From Cloacibacterium caeni (GTDB lineage: Bacteria > Bacteroidota > Bacteroidia > Flavobacteriales > Weeksellaceae): 64,000 nt of DNA. The translations under genes and the position numbers were made by a program. The stretch is taken from contig NZ_OU015321.1 in assembly GCF_907163105.1 (NCBI RefSeq), positions 682,001 to 746,000 of the forward strand. Direction: 5' to 3'. The notes under the pieces were generated by a model. It was given only the letters and a program-made list of their open reading frames with translations, was not told the origin of the DNA and did no database searches. This document shows positions 1 to 7,878 of this stretch, in pieces. How positions within the stretch are numbered: the first letter of the stretch is position 1; each line of letters begins with the position of its first letter.

Positions 1-1
1 T

Positions 2-250
2 TGGTGCACCGTAAAACAAACTGCAGCTGTAAGTGCCATTTTCATTTTTGTAAATTCTTTAGCAGGATTGTTGGGAAAGAGTTTTGCTACACTTCAATTT
101 TCCGAAAATATTGTACAGATACTTATTTTCACGCTTTTTGGAGGGATTTTGGGTGGATTTTTTGGAGCTAACAAATTCAAAATTCTGTGGATACAATACA
201 CGCTTGCTTTTGTATTAATAATTGCTTGTTTCAAACTTTTTACAACCTAA
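2..250 (+). CDS. TauE/SafE (TSUP) family membrane exporter, C-terminal end
   Basis: The reading frame is open from the left window edge, so only the last 82 residues are seen and the true start lies outside. It contains two hydrophobic segments and the glycine-rich stretch GGILGGFFGANKF, which is typical of the last helices of the TauE/SafE family of anion (sulfite, sulfoacetate) exporters in the inner membrane. It sits 6 bp upstream of mobA in the same direction, so it may belong to the molybdenum-cofactor cluster. The substrate cannot be inferred from this fragment. Confidence 0.75.
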   Translation, partial: WCTVKQTAAVSAIFIFVNSLAGLLGKSFATLQFSENIVQILIFTLFGGILGGFFGANKFKILWIQYTLAFVLIIACFKLFTT

Positions 251-256
251 ATCAAC

Positions 257-820
257 ATGAAAACATACATTCTTTCTGGCGGAAAAAGTTCACGAATGGG
301 AACGGATAAAGGATTGGTGCTACTTCATCAAAAACCTTTAATTTCTTATTTAATTGAGACTTTGCAAAAGCTAGACCTTGACATAAAAATAATCGCTCAT
401 CATATTAATTATCATAAATTTAATTTAGAAGTTCTAGAAGATGTTTATCCCAAAAAAGGACCTTTAGGTGGAATTTTTACCGCTTTGAATGATGCTCAAA
501 CAGATTGCCTCATCATCAGTGTAGATACGCCATTTATTACTGAAAAACAGATTACTCATTTACTAGAAAATCATCAAAAATGCGAATTGACTTTGGCGTT
601 TTCAGAAGATAAAATTTATCCGCTTTTTGGGATTTATCCGTTTCATTTATTCGAAAAATTGAAAGAAAATATTTTACAAAACCAATTGAAATTGATGAAA
701 TTTGTTAACGAAAACAGTCTTAAAAAAATTGAATTTAACTTCTCTTCTTTAGAAAAACTGAATATCAACACTTTAAAAGAATTAAAAACGGCAGAAAAGT
801 TATTTAACTATGGAAATTAA
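257..820 (+). CDS. mobA: Molybdenum cofactor guanylyltransferase MobA
   Basis: The protein (187 aa) transfers GMP from GTP to molybdopterin to make the guanine-dinucleotide form of the cofactor. The N-terminus carries the nucleotidyltransferase signature LSGGKSSRMGTDKG (residues 6-19), followed by the GPLGGI loop and a VDTPF metal-binding motif, as in MobA. The length is normal for the family. Its end overlaps moaD by 11 bp, which indicates translational coupling inside the cofactor operon. The dinucleotide form is used by DMSO-reductase-family enzymes such as nitrate reductases; none is seen in this window. Confidence 0.93.
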   Translation: MKTYILSGGKSSRMGTDKGLVLLHQKPLISYLIETLQKLDLDIKIIAHHINYHKFNLEVLEDVYPKKGPLGGIFTALNDAQTDCLIISVDTPFITEKQITHLLENHQKCELTLAFSEDKIYPLFGIYPFHLFEKLKENILQNQLKLMKFVNENSLKKIEFNFSSLEKLNINTLKELKTAEKLFNYGN

Positions 821-1037
821 AACCTTTGGGAAAATTACAGAAATTGTAAATAAGGAAATAGAACTGGCGTTTCCTATGAATTTGGCAGAACTCAAAACTA
901 CATTAGAAGAGCAATTTCCGTTGTTGAAAACCCTAATGTATAGCATTGCCATAAACGATGAACTGATTTCTGATGAAGATTATATGATTATTCAACCTCA
1001 ATCTATCGCTCTAATGCCACCATTTTCTGGTGGATAA
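810..1037 (+). CDS. moaD: MoaD/ThiS-family sulfur carrier (molybdopterin synthase small subunit)
   Basis: A 75-residue beta-grasp protein ending in PPFSGG. The terminal diglycine is the functional hallmark: it is adenylated by a MoeB-type enzyme and converted to a thiocarboxylate that delivers sulfur to precursor Z (cPMP) in molybdopterin synthase. It overlaps mobA and is followed 11 bp later by its presumed activating enzyme, with moaE two genes further on, so MoaD is a better call than ThiS. Confidence 0.92.
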   Translation: MEIKTFGKITEIVNKEIELAFPMNLAELKTTLEEQFPLLKTLMYSIAINDELISDEDYMIIQPQSIALMPPFSGG

Positions 1038-1048
1038 ATTCTAAAAAA

Positions 1049-2116
1049 ATGCAAAGATATTCCAGACAAATTATTTTACCGAATTTTGGTAATGAAGCCC
1101 AAAACTTATTGGCAAAATCTAAAGTTTTGGTAGTTGGAGCAGGAGGTTTAGGCGTTCCTGTACTACAATATCTTGCTGCTGCAGGAGTCGGAAAATTAGG
1201 AATTGCAGATGGAGATAAAGTAGAAATAAGTAATTTACAAAGACAAGTATTATACAATGAAACAGAATTAGGTAAAAATAAAGCACAAGTTGCAAAAGAA
1301 AAAATTACAAAATTAAATTCAACAATAGAGCTCGAAGTTTATGATTTTTTTATTGATACTCTTTCTATTTTCAAAATTATAACAGATTATGACGTGGTAG
1401 TAGATTGTACCGATCATTTTTCGATTCGATATTTACTGAATGATGTCTGTTATTTACAAAAAAAACCTTTGGTTTTTGCATCTATTTATCAGTTTGAAGC
1501 TCAATTGTCTGTATTTCATTATGGAGAAAATCCCTATAATTTGAGAGATGTTTTTTCGGAAATCCCTAATGAAAAAGCAGTTCCGAATTGCAATGAAGCG
1601 GGCGTTATTGGTACACATGCAGGTATTACGGGGAGTTTGCAAGCCAATGAAGTTATCAAAATCATAACAAAAATAGGTGTTGTAAATTCTGGTAAACTAT
1701 TGTTATTCAATAGTTTGATTAATCAAATAACACAGCTTTCTATATTTAAAAACGAAAAAATATTTTTGCCAACATCTAAAGAAGAAATTCTACAAAATAA
1801 TTATGGATTTTTCTGTGCTGATGAATTTTCTCTGGAAGAACTGAAAGATTTGGAACATATTTTAAGCCAAGAAAAATCAGTGTTGATAGATGTACGAGAA
1901 AAAAACGAATTGCCTAAAATAACAATCTTTCCTGTGCTTGAAATTCCTTTGTCTGATTTGCCCGAAAACATTACATTATTACAACAATTTGATGTTCTGG
2001 TTTTTATTTGCAAAAGTGGAATAAGAAGCAAAAAAGCAGTACTTTTGTTACAAGAAAAGGCTTATGCAAAACCTTGTTATTCGGTACAAAAAGGAGTAGA
2101 AATTTTTAAGAAATAA
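1049..2116 (+). CDS. moeB: MoeB/ThiF-type adenylyltransferase fused to a rhodanese domain
   Basis: A 355-aa E1-like enzyme expected to adenylate the C-terminal glycine of MoaD. The N-terminal Rossmann part shows GAGGLG (30-35), the acidic IADGDKVEISNLQRQ segment, and the GVIGTHAGITGSLQA helix shared by MoeB and ThiF. The last 90 residues form a rhodanese domain with VLIDVRE and an active-site loop CKSGIRS (catalytic Cys321). This architecture resembles eukaryotic MOCS3/Uba4, where the rhodanese supplies the persulfide sulfur; that role is an inference here. The second zinc CxxC pair of E. coli MoeB is not evident. Confidence 0.9.
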   Translation: MQRYSRQIILPNFGNEAQNLLAKSKVLVVGAGGLGVPVLQYLAAAGVGKLGIADGDKVEISNLQRQVLYNETELGKNKAQVAKEKITKLNSTIELEVYDFFIDTLSIFKIITDYDVVVDCTDHFSIRYLLNDVCYLQKKPLVFASIYQFEAQLSVFHYGENPYNLRDVFSEIPNEKAVPNCNEAGVIGTHAGITGSLQANEVIKIITKIGVVNSGKLLLFNSLINQITQLSIFKNEKIFLPTSKEEILQNNYGFFCADEFSLEELKDLEHILSQEKSVLIDVREKNELPKITIFPVLEIPLSDLPENITLLQQFDVLVFICKSGIRSKKAVLLLQEKAYAKPCYSVQKGVEIFKK

Positions 2117-2118
2117 TA

Positions 2119-2730
2119 ATGAATACAAAAGAACATTGGGAAAATATATACCAAACCAAGCAACTGAATGAAGTAAGTTGGTTTCAACAAAAACCTCAAA
2201 CTTCTTTAGGCTTTTTCGAAATGTTTTCCGTTCACAATTATGCTAAAATTATTGATGTTGGTGATGGCGACAGCTATTTGGTAGATTATTTATTAGAACT
2301 TGGTCATCAAGACATTTCGGTGCTTGATATTTCTAAATATGCTTTAGATAGAGCAAAACAAAGACTTGGAGATAAAGCCAAAAATGTAAAATGGATTGAA
2401 GCCAATGCAGCACATTTTCAACCAATAGAAAAATACGATTTTTGGCATGATAGAGCTACTTTTCATTTTCTCACGGAGCATGAGTACATAGAAAATTACA
2501 TCAAAACTGCTAATGAAAACATTGCTGTTAATGGAGTACTTATTATAGGTACATTTTCGGAAAATGGACCAAAAAAATGCAGCGGAATCGATATTAAACA
2601 ATATTCTGAAAAATCTTTGCAAGAAGCTTTTTTGCCTTATTTTAAAAAGATAAACTGCTTTACAACAGACCATAAAACACCTTTTAATACTGTTCAAAAT
2701 TTTACCTTTTGTAGTTTTAGAAAAAAATGA
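2119..2730 (+). CDS. Class I SAM-dependent methyltransferase
   Basis: A 203-aa protein with the Rossmann methyltransferase motif I in the form IIDVGDGDSYLVDYLLELGH, an acidic residue at the end of the next strand (VLDISKYAL), and a motif FWHDRATFHFL that is typical of small Bacteroidetes methyltransferases. The substrate is unknown. It begins 2 bp after moeB and overlaps moaE by 4 bp, so it is co-transcribed with Mo-cofactor genes. No established step of cofactor synthesis needs it; it may act on an oxyanion or small thiol, but that is speculation. Confidence 0.85.
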   Translation: MNTKEHWENIYQTKQLNEVSWFQQKPQTSLGFFEMFSVHNYAKIIDVGDGDSYLVDYLLELGHQDISVLDISKYALDRAKQRLGDKAKNVKWIEANAAHFQPIEKYDFWHDRATFHFLTEHEYIENYIKTANENIAVNGVLIIGTFSENGPKKCSGIDIKQYSEKSLQEAFLPYFKKINCFTTDHKTPFNTVQNFTFCSFRKK

Positions 2731-3155
2731 AAAATAGTTTTATAGAAGGAGCCATTTCTCCAGAAAAAATTGCAACGAGCATCGCCCATCATCAACACAA
2801 AACCAATATTGGCGGACATTCCATTTTCTTAGGACAAGTAAGAGCTGATGAAATAGACCATAAAGTAGTAAAAGCCATAGAATTTACCACCTATCGTGAA
2901 CTTGCCGAACAAAAAATTGCAGCCATTCGGGAAGATATTTTTGCAAAATACGCTTTGACATGTATGCACATTTATCATAGTTTAGGCAAAATAAAAGCAG
3001 GCGAAATTTGCCTTTTTGTTTTTACATCTTCAAAACATCGAAAACCAGCACAACAAGCCTGTGATGAACTCGTAGAACGAATAAAAGCCGAAGTGCCGAT
3101 TTGGGGAAAAGAAATTTTTGAAGACGAAACCCATCAATGGAAAGAAAATAATTAG
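2727..3155 (+). CDS. moaE: Molybdopterin synthase catalytic subunit MoaE
   Basis: A 142-aa protein that, with thiocarboxylated MoaD, inserts the dithiolene sulfurs into cPMP. Family features are visible in order: FLGQVRADEID (start of the core), the EFTTYRELAEQ segment, the HSLGKIKAGEICLFV strand, SSKHRKPAQQACDELVERIKAEVPIWGKE with the conserved lysines, and a C-terminal WKEN. It overlaps the preceding methyltransferase by 4 bp. Confidence 0.95.
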   Translation: MKNSFIEGAISPEKIATSIAHHQHKTNIGGHSIFLGQVRADEIDHKVVKAIEFTTYRELAEQKIAAIREDIFAKYALTCMHIYHSLGKIKAGEICLFVFTSSKHRKPAQQACDELVERIKAEVPIWGKEIFEDETHQWKENN

Positions 3156-3173
3156 AAAATTAAAAATAATAGA

Positions 3174-4082
3174 ATGGTAGATATAACACACAAATATAAT
3201 TCATTAAGAATTGCCATCGCAAAAGCGGTAGTTGCGGTAAGTAAACCTGAAACCATTTTGGCTTTGGAAAATAAAACCGTACCAAAAGGAGATGTGTTCG
3301 AAATGGCAAAAACAGCTGGGCTTTATGCTGCTAAACGAACTTCGGATATGATTCCCGATTGTCATCCATTACCTATAGAATACACGAAAATTAGTTATGA
3401 AATTTCGGGTTTGGAAGTTTCTATTTTTGTGGAAATAAAAACCATCTATAAAACAGGGGTGGAAGTAGAAGCAATGCACGCAGCTTCGGTGGTAGCACTT
3501 ACTTTTTATGATATGCTAAAGCCAATCGACAAAGAGATTGAGATTAAAAACATTAAATTATTAGAAAAAAAAGGTGGCAAATCAGACAAAAAAGACCATT
3601 TTGATAATCCGGTAAAAACCGCTGTTTTGGTTTGTTCGGATAGTATTTCCGAAGGTAAAAAAGAAGACTTTTCAGGGAAAATTATTTTAGAAAAATTAAA
3701 AACAGAACCTGTAGAAATTTGTAATTATGACATCATTCCAGATGGTATAGAAAGTATTCAAAACCAAATTGAGAACTATATTTCAGAAAAAATAGAACTC
3801 ATTATTATCACTGGTGGCACCGGCCTTTCTAAACGAGATTTTACCCCAGAAGCCATTCAACCATTATTGAATCGAGAAATACCTGGAATTGGCGAACATT
3901 TAAGGCAATACGGACAAAACCGAATGCCGTATTCTATATTATCAAGAAGCATTGGCGGATTAATTGGCGACACATTGGTTATCGCTTTACCAGGTTCTAC
4001 CAACGGAGCCAGAGAATCAATGGAAGCCCTTTTTCCATCAATTTTACATATTTTTAAAATGATACATTCTGGGAAGCATTAA
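3174..4082 (+). CDS. moaCB: Bifunctional MoaC-MoaB/Mog fusion
   Basis: This 302-aa protein joins two Mo-cofactor enzymes. Residues 1-140 are MoaC (cyclic pyranopterin monophosphate synthase), with MVDITHK, the RTSDMIPDCHPLP segment and the GVEVEAMHAASVVALTFYDM helix. After a charged linker (KKGGKSDKKD), residues 148-302 are the MoaB/Mog molybdopterin adenylyltransferase fold, with VCSDSIS, IITGGTGLSKRDFTPEA and the LPGSTNGARESMEA loop. It is the last gene of the cluster. moaA and moeA are not in the window and probably lie to the left. Confidence 0.93.
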   Translation: MVDITHKYNSLRIAIAKAVVAVSKPETILALENKTVPKGDVFEMAKTAGLYAAKRTSDMIPDCHPLPIEYTKISYEISGLEVSIFVEIKTIYKTGVEVEAMHAASVVALTFYDMLKPIDKEIEIKNIKLLEKKGGKSDKKDHFDNPVKTAVLVCSDSISEGKKEDFSGKIILEKLKTEPVEICNYDIIPDGIESIQNQIENYISEKIELIIITGGTGLSKRDFTPEAIQPLLNREIPGIGEHLRQYGQNRMPYSILSRSIGGLIGDTLVIALPGSTNGARESMEALFPSILHIFKMIHSGKH

Positions 4083-4103
4083 CCGAAATAAAGCATTGCA
4101 TTT

Positions 4104-4137
4104 TTTGGTTGAAAATGCTATTTTAATGATATATTTG
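4104..4137 (+). promoter_or_regulatory. Putative promoter (-33 TTG / -7 TANNTTTG)
   Basis: TTG at 4105-4107 and TATATTTG at 4130-4137 are separated by 22 bp, a good fit to the Bacteroidetes housekeeping promoter. It lies 21 bp upstream of the ATG at 4159, and so supports that ATG as the original start of the broken gene that follows. Confidence 0.5.
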
Positions 4138-4158
4138 TAAACACATTAAATACTCAAA

Positions 4159-4697
4159 ATGAAGAATTATTAATCCTATCCACGCTTTCTATAACGACAC
4201 TAGGATTCAGCCAAAACAATTGCGAAGCTCTAAAAAAAGAAAATGAAGCACTTATATCAACGAATAAAGTTTTGGTTTCAGAAAATGACTACCTAAAAAA
4301 AATAGTTGAAATCAATAAAGCAATTTTAGAAACAGAAAAAGATAACTCTTCATTCAAAATAACAAAAGTAACGGGGAACAAAGCCGAAAAGACTATTAGT
4401 ATTACCTTTCTTGTGGAAGCAAAAGATGAGAACAAAAAGATGACAATTGGAGATATTTCAATTTTTGATATTGAAGGGGTAGAATATGAAATTGATCTTT
4501 ACAAATCCAGCAGACCGTACCCTGAATTGGCTTTTAATACCCCTATTAAATTAACTTTTTCTTTTAAAAATATAGAGAACGAGCCACTTTTTATAAAATT
4601 TTTTAGATTCAAAGAAACTTCACAGCCTATAAGAAACTTGTTTGAGGATACGAAATCAAATCTAGAATTTAAAGATTTGAAAGTAAATTGGAATTAA
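4159..4697 (+). pseudogene. Hypothetical exported protein, frameshifted after the start codon
   Basis: The ATG at 4159 reads only MKNY and then stops (TAA 4171-4173). One base over, the frame is open to 4697 and begins LLILSTLSITTLGFSQ, a perfect signal peptide lacking its MKK. Restoring one A in the run at 4162-4166 would give MKKLLILSTLSITT... in a single frame. The remaining 141-170 residues form a short coiled coil followed by a beta-rich domain that I do not recognise. The only start in the open frame is a TTG at 4272, inside the coiled coil. It is either a real inactivation or a homopolymer sequencing error. Confidence 0.65.
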
Positions 4698-4803
4698 TTT
4701 TTTAGAAAAAATTATCAACAAATAACTCAGCAACCTCTTTTCAAAAACATCAAACAGCAAAGATGTGGCAATGTTTTAGAAATGTGGTTGCTCCTTTTAT
4801 TGC

Positions 4804-4864
4804 AAAAATGCATTTTCGACCAAAGGAAGGAATTGCATTTTTGTCGCCCAAATTTTCATTGGGC
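4804..4864. repeat. Two nested hairpins in the gap left of the IS element
   Basis: AAAAATGCA (4804-4812) and TGCATTTTT (4834-4842) form a 9-bp inverted repeat, and GCCCAA (4846-4851) with TTGGGC (4859-4864) forms a short stem followed by AACTTTT. Either could act as a weak terminator. No gene is seen between 4698 and the IS left end. Confidence 0.35.
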
Positions 4865-4952
4865 AACTTTTACAGTTTTATGGGTTGAGATTGAAAATTT
4901 TTCAGATTGAGTTGTCCTAAAAAAGGTTGACTCGTTAATAATTCAAATATAG

Positions 4953-5831
4953 TTAAATCGTAGCAGAATTAATTCTGTTACGATTTATTTTTTTCCATTG
5001 TTTTAATTGTATTGTTTTTTGTTGATGCGCTTGGTTTGGAGTTATCATATTAATTGACATATGTATTCTAAAATTGTTGTATAAAGTTATGGCTTGTGTA
5101 ACTTGTTTGTTTAAATTTTGATAGTTTTCAAATATTTCATGTAAACCAAATTCTTCTTTTAAAATTCCATTTACTCTTTCTGCTACTGCATTTTCATACG
5201 GGTCGTATTCTTGCGTCATACTAATTAAAATATTGTTTTTCTTTAACAATTCGGTATACTCTTTACTGCAATATTGTAAACCTCTATCAGAATGGTGAAT
5301 GAGTTGATTTTTTGTTTCCCTGTTAATCAAAGCCATTTCTAAAGCTTTTACTGTAGTTGAACTCATTAAATTATCTGACAGTTGATAACCAACGATTTTC
5401 TTGGAACAAGCATCAGTGAGTAAATGCAAATAGTATGTTTTCTCTTTTGTTCGTAAATAAGTTATATCAGCAACCCAAACTTGCTCAGGTCTGTTAAGTA
5501 CAAAATTGCTAATTAAATTTGGATAGCGTTTCATCCAATGTCTTGAGTTTGTTGTTTTGTAATATCTTCGAACTTTAGGTACTTGTAAATATTCTGCTTT
5601 TAAAAAATCTAAAAAATGATCCCGACCAATTGATATATGATGTTTTATAAATTCATCTTGTAACATTACATAAAGTTTCTTGCCACCTGTTCGGGGTAAT
5701 TGCTTACGAATAGTAACTACTAAACTTCGTAATAATTCTGAGTTGTATTTAGGCGTTTTTACCTTTGACTTTCGCTTGTAAAATGCTTGTTTTGTGTATC
5801 CAAACAGTTCGCATAACTCATAAATAGTCAA
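4953..5831 (-). CDS. IS3-family transposase OrfB (DDE catalytic domain)
   Basis: This 292-aa frame encodes the integrase-like part of the transposase. An HTH_21-like region (SLVVTIRKQLPRTGGKKLYVML) is followed by the DDE core: VADITYLRT (first Asp), HHSDRGLQYCS (second Asp) and NAVAERVNGILKEEF (Glu). All three acidic residues are intact. It starts with a TTG and lies in the -1 frame relative to OrfA. The reading frame is open upstream to the slippery site in OrfA, so the active product is probably an OrfAB fusion made by ribosomal frameshifting. Confidence 0.92.
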   Translation of the reverse strand: MTIYELCELFGYTKQAFYKRKSKVKTPKYNSELLRSLVVTIRKQLPRTGGKKLYVMLQDEFIKHHISIGRDHFLDFLKAEYLQVPKVRRYYKTTNSRHWMKRYPNLISNFVLNRPEQVWVADITYLRTKEKTYYLHLLTDACSKKIVGYQLSDNLMSSTTVKALEMALINRETKNQLIHHSDRGLQYCSKEYTELLKKNNILISMTQEYDPYENAVAERVNGILKEEFGLHEIFENYQNLNKQVTQAITLYNNFRIHMSINMITPNQAHQQKTIQLKQWKKINRNRINSATI

Positions 5832-5845
5832 TGAACTATTTACAT

Positions 5846-6220
5846 TTATTTCTTCAACTGCTTGGAACCAGACTTTTTTACAATATCAATTTTAAGCTCA
5901 CGTTCAGCTATTTCAATAAATCGTTTGAATACTTTTAATTCTTCTTCTTTTTTTGCTAATTGAGCCTCTAGCTCTTTTATACGCTGTTGTTGAGGATCTT
6001 TCATAGGACGACCAATAGTTAATTTATCTTCATAGGTAAATTTACCATATTTTTTTAACCATCTTGGTAGACAACTATTGCCTTGAATATTGTAACGTCT
6101 TCGAAGTTCTGCTTTAGTAAATAAACCCCTCTCAAATTCACTTACAACTTGACGTTTAAATGCTTCGCTATAAATTTGTGGGGCAATTGGAATTTTTGAA
6201 ATTTTCTTTTTTGTTGACAT
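5846..6220 (-). CDS. IS3-family OrfA (HTH DNA-binding protein)
   Basis: A 124-aa protein with a helix-turn-helix of the transposase_8 type (PQIYSEAFKRQVVSEFERGLF, then LRRRYNIQGNSCLPRWLKKYGKF), followed by a leucine-zipper-like coiled coil (RIKELEAQLAKKEEELKVFKR). It binds the terminal repeats and forms the N-terminal part of the OrfAB transposase. Its last codons contain the canonical slippery heptamer A_AAA_AAG. Confidence 0.9.
   Translation of the reverse strand: MSTKKKISKIPIAPQIYSEAFKRQVVSEFERGLFTKAELRRRYNIQGNSCLPRWLKKYGKFTYEDKLTIGRPMKDPQQQRIKELEAQLAKKEEELKVFKRFIEIAERELKIDIVKKSGSKQLKK
5873..5879 (-). promoter_or_regulatory. Programmed -1 frameshift site of the IS3 transposase
   Basis: On the minus strand the OrfA codons GTA AAA AAG contain the heptamer A_AAA_AAG, the classic slippery site of IS3-family elements. 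Slipping back one base gives a frame that is open straight into OrfB (KKVWFQAVEEINVNSS, then TIYELCELFG). Confidence 0.75.
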
Positions 6221-6246
6221 ATTATCTAATTTTTAGTCAACTTTTT

Positions 6247-6747
6247 TCAGGACAAGACATAATCTAAAAAATCTTTTAAAATTTTTATTTCTAAATTAAT
6301 TGATTGATGATCTGTGTTTTTGAAATCTAAAATGCATTCTTTTATATTATATTTTGAGCTAGATAACATTATCCTCAGAAAACCATAATTTTCAAGTATT
6401 TCTTGACCGTTATTTCTAATTCTATAGGCATCCCACATTATATAATCATTGTAAGAATATTGAATAGAGTACTCTGAAATTTTTTCAAAATCTAAAATTT
6501 GTGTATTTTCTAAACAAGGTAAATCTTCTTTCTTTTCAATTTTTTTTAATTCCAAAGAATTATTATCTGTGAAAAATTTAATAGTGATAATTTCTCTTTC
6601 AATAGCTTTTTTAATTATATCTGATAAATAGATTATAGCTTTTTCCCTTGCAATCCTGGGATTTGAATCTTTAAATTCTCTTGTTTCATAATTTAATAAT
6701 AAATTAAGTATTGCTGGTATTTCTACTGTGTAAATATAGTTATCCAT
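6247..6747 (-). CDS. Hypothetical protein, 3' end formed by the IS terminus
   Basis: I do not recognise this acidic, Lys/Ile/Glu-rich protein (166 aa from the chosen ATG at 6747; an in-frame ATG at 6765 would add six residues). I prefer 6747 because a TTTCTTTG -7-like element lies only just upstream of 6765 on the minus strand. The last codons and stop (VLS, TGA) fall inside the IS right inverted repeat, so the original C-terminus was probably cut off or replaced by the insertion. No signal peptide or membrane segment is evident. Confidence 0.55.
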   Translation of the reverse strand: MDNYIYTVEIPAILNLLLNYETREFKDSNPRIAREKAIIYLSDIIKKAIEREIITIKFFTDNNSLELKKIEKKEDLPCLENTQILDFEKISEYSIQYSYNDYIMWDAYRIRNNGQEILENYGFLRIMLSSSKYNIKECILDFKNTDHQSINLEIKILKDFLDYVLS

Positions 6748-6778
6748 CTCTGTAATTTTTTGCAAAGAAAATTAATTT

Positions 6779-6799
6779 AACTACCAAAAACAGGTAGTT
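6779..6799. promoter_or_regulatory. Inverted repeat in a divergent promoter region
   Basis: AACTACC (6779-6785) and GGTAGTT (6793-6799) form a perfect 7-bp inverted repeat with a 7-bp spacer. It lies between two divergent genes, so it could be an operator for either. Inference only. Confidence 0.35.
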
Positions 6800-6878
6800 T
6801 ACAATTTGCACACAAAAAAACTTAAAGGTTTTTTGTTTGAAAAATATTATCTTTATCAAAAATTTAAAAATGATATTT

Positions 6879-7496
6879 ATGTTAAAAAGAATTTCACTTT
6901 TCGCATTTCTAAATGTAGCAATGCTTGGTTTTGCTCAACAATATAACATTCCAGCTGTAAGCCCAAGACAAACCGTAGAACAGCAATTTTCGGTGACCAA
7001 AATCTCTATAGAATATGGTAGACCAGCGGTAAAAGGAAGAAAAGTCTTCGGAGAACTGGTTCCTTTCGGTCAAGTTTGGAGAGCTGGAGCCAATGAAGCT
7101 ACCAAAATTACTTTTGGTCAAGAAGTGCTTTTTGGCGGTCAAAAAGTGAAAAAAGGAACCTACGCTTTGTATGTAGTTCCTCAAGAAAAAGAATGGAAAA
7201 TCATTTTAAATAGAGGGGTTAACAATTGGGGAGCTTATACCTATGATGCAAAAGAAGATGTGGCTACTACTACTGTTCCTGTAAAAATGATGAACGAAAA
7301 AATGGAACGTTTTACCATTAATTTCGAAGATATTACAGACGAAAAACTGAATTTGGTTTTCGAGTGGGACAAAACCAGAGCAGATATTCCAGTAGAAATT
7401 CTAAATGTAGAAGAAACGCTACAGATTATTGATAATTTAAAAGCCATCAAAAAAATAGAAAGCGACATCAAAAAGAAAAACGAACCGAAAAAGTAA
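6879..7496 (+). CDS. DUF2911 domain-containing secreted protein
   Basis: About 205 aa with a signal peptide (MLKRISLFAFLNVAMLGFAQQ) and the DUF2911 domain: SPRQTVEQQFSVTKISIEYGRP, RKVFGELVPFGQVWRAGANEATKI, and VKKGTYALYVVPQEKEWKIILN. The family is common in Bacteroidetes and its function is unknown. I chose the ATG at 6879 because it gives a clean signal peptide; an ATG at 6870 (MIF...) is also possible. The C-terminus is lysine-rich. The gene is followed by a strong terminator. Confidence 0.88.
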   Translation: MLKRISLFAFLNVAMLGFAQQYNIPAVSPRQTVEQQFSVTKISIEYGRPAVKGRKVFGELVPFGQVWRAGANEATKITFGQEVLFGGQKVKKGTYALYVVPQEKEWKIILNRGVNNWGAYTYDAKEDVATTTVPVKMMNEKMERFTINFEDITDEKLNLVFEWDKTRADIPVEILNVEETLQIIDNLKAIKKIESDIKKKNEPKK

Positions 7497-7529
7497 TTTT
7501 TGGGCGCGTCCTTTTTTTGCCAACGCTAA

Positions 7530-7564
7530 AAACGCTTTTAGAAAATTTCTAAAAGCGTTTTTTC
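7530..7564. terminator. Rho-independent terminator
   Basis: A perfect 15-bp inverted repeat (7530-7544 with 7546-7560; core AAACGCTTTTAGAAA) is followed by a T run to 7564. The 5' side begins with AAAA, so it could work in both directions. Confidence 0.85.
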
Positions 7565-7804
7565 ATCCGCCGAAAAAAGGTCGGTCTTCGTGTAGTCGCT
7601 TTTTTAAATTTTTTCTAAAAAATTAAAAAGAGCTCCAACAATACACTTCGCCCTCGCGCAAATCCAACAGAATTTTAAATGTTTGTCTCTCTTAGCAGTA
7701 GTCGAAGAGTCCCATCCAACATCTCACATCTAAAATCTAAAATCAAAAATACTTGTTCATTTTTCGGTTGTATTATCCATTCCTAAAAATCTACATTTGC
7801 ATTA
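7565..7804. other. Intergenic stretch without a recognisable gene
   Basis: About 240 bp between the terminator and the Ada promoter region. It contains a fragment of the TAGTCGAAG repeat (about 7692) also seen near 34980 and 46480, and short runs such as ATCTAAAATCTAAAATC. No coding potential is seen. Confidence 0.5.
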
Positions 7805-7835
7805 CTTTGTCAAAGTTTTAAAATCTTTGACAAAG
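7805..7835. promoter_or_regulatory. Perfect inverted repeat upstream of ada, possible operator
   Basis: CTTTGTCAAAG (7805-7815) and its exact reverse complement CTTTGACAAAG (7825-7835) are separated by 9 bp. The pair lies 43 bp upstream of the Ada start. Ada proteins of other bacteria bind A-box-like sites containing AAAG; binding here is an inference. Confidence 0.45.
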
Positions 7836-7878
7836 TTTATCATATCTTTTTTCAATCATCATATATCAATCATCATTT

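Larger units (their letters stand above)
4908..6259 (-). mobile_element. IS3-family insertion sequence, complete
   Basis: Two overlapping-frame transposase ORFs on the minus strand are flanked by imperfect 20-bp inverted repeats: left TTGTCCTAAAAAAGGTTGAC (4912-4931) and, as reverse complement of 6236-6255, TTGTCCTGAAAAAAGTTGAC, with two mismatches. If the element has the TG...CA ends usual for the family, it spans 4908-6259. I see no convincing target-site duplication: the flanking triplets are GAT and TAA for those ends, or GAG and GAC for the shorter ends. About 1.35 kb is normal for IS3 members. Confidence 0.85.

Noticed and set aside
4846-4870. GCCCAA/TTGGGC stem as a confident terminator
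   Set aside because: Only 6 bp of stem and a weak T tract, on no clear transcript.
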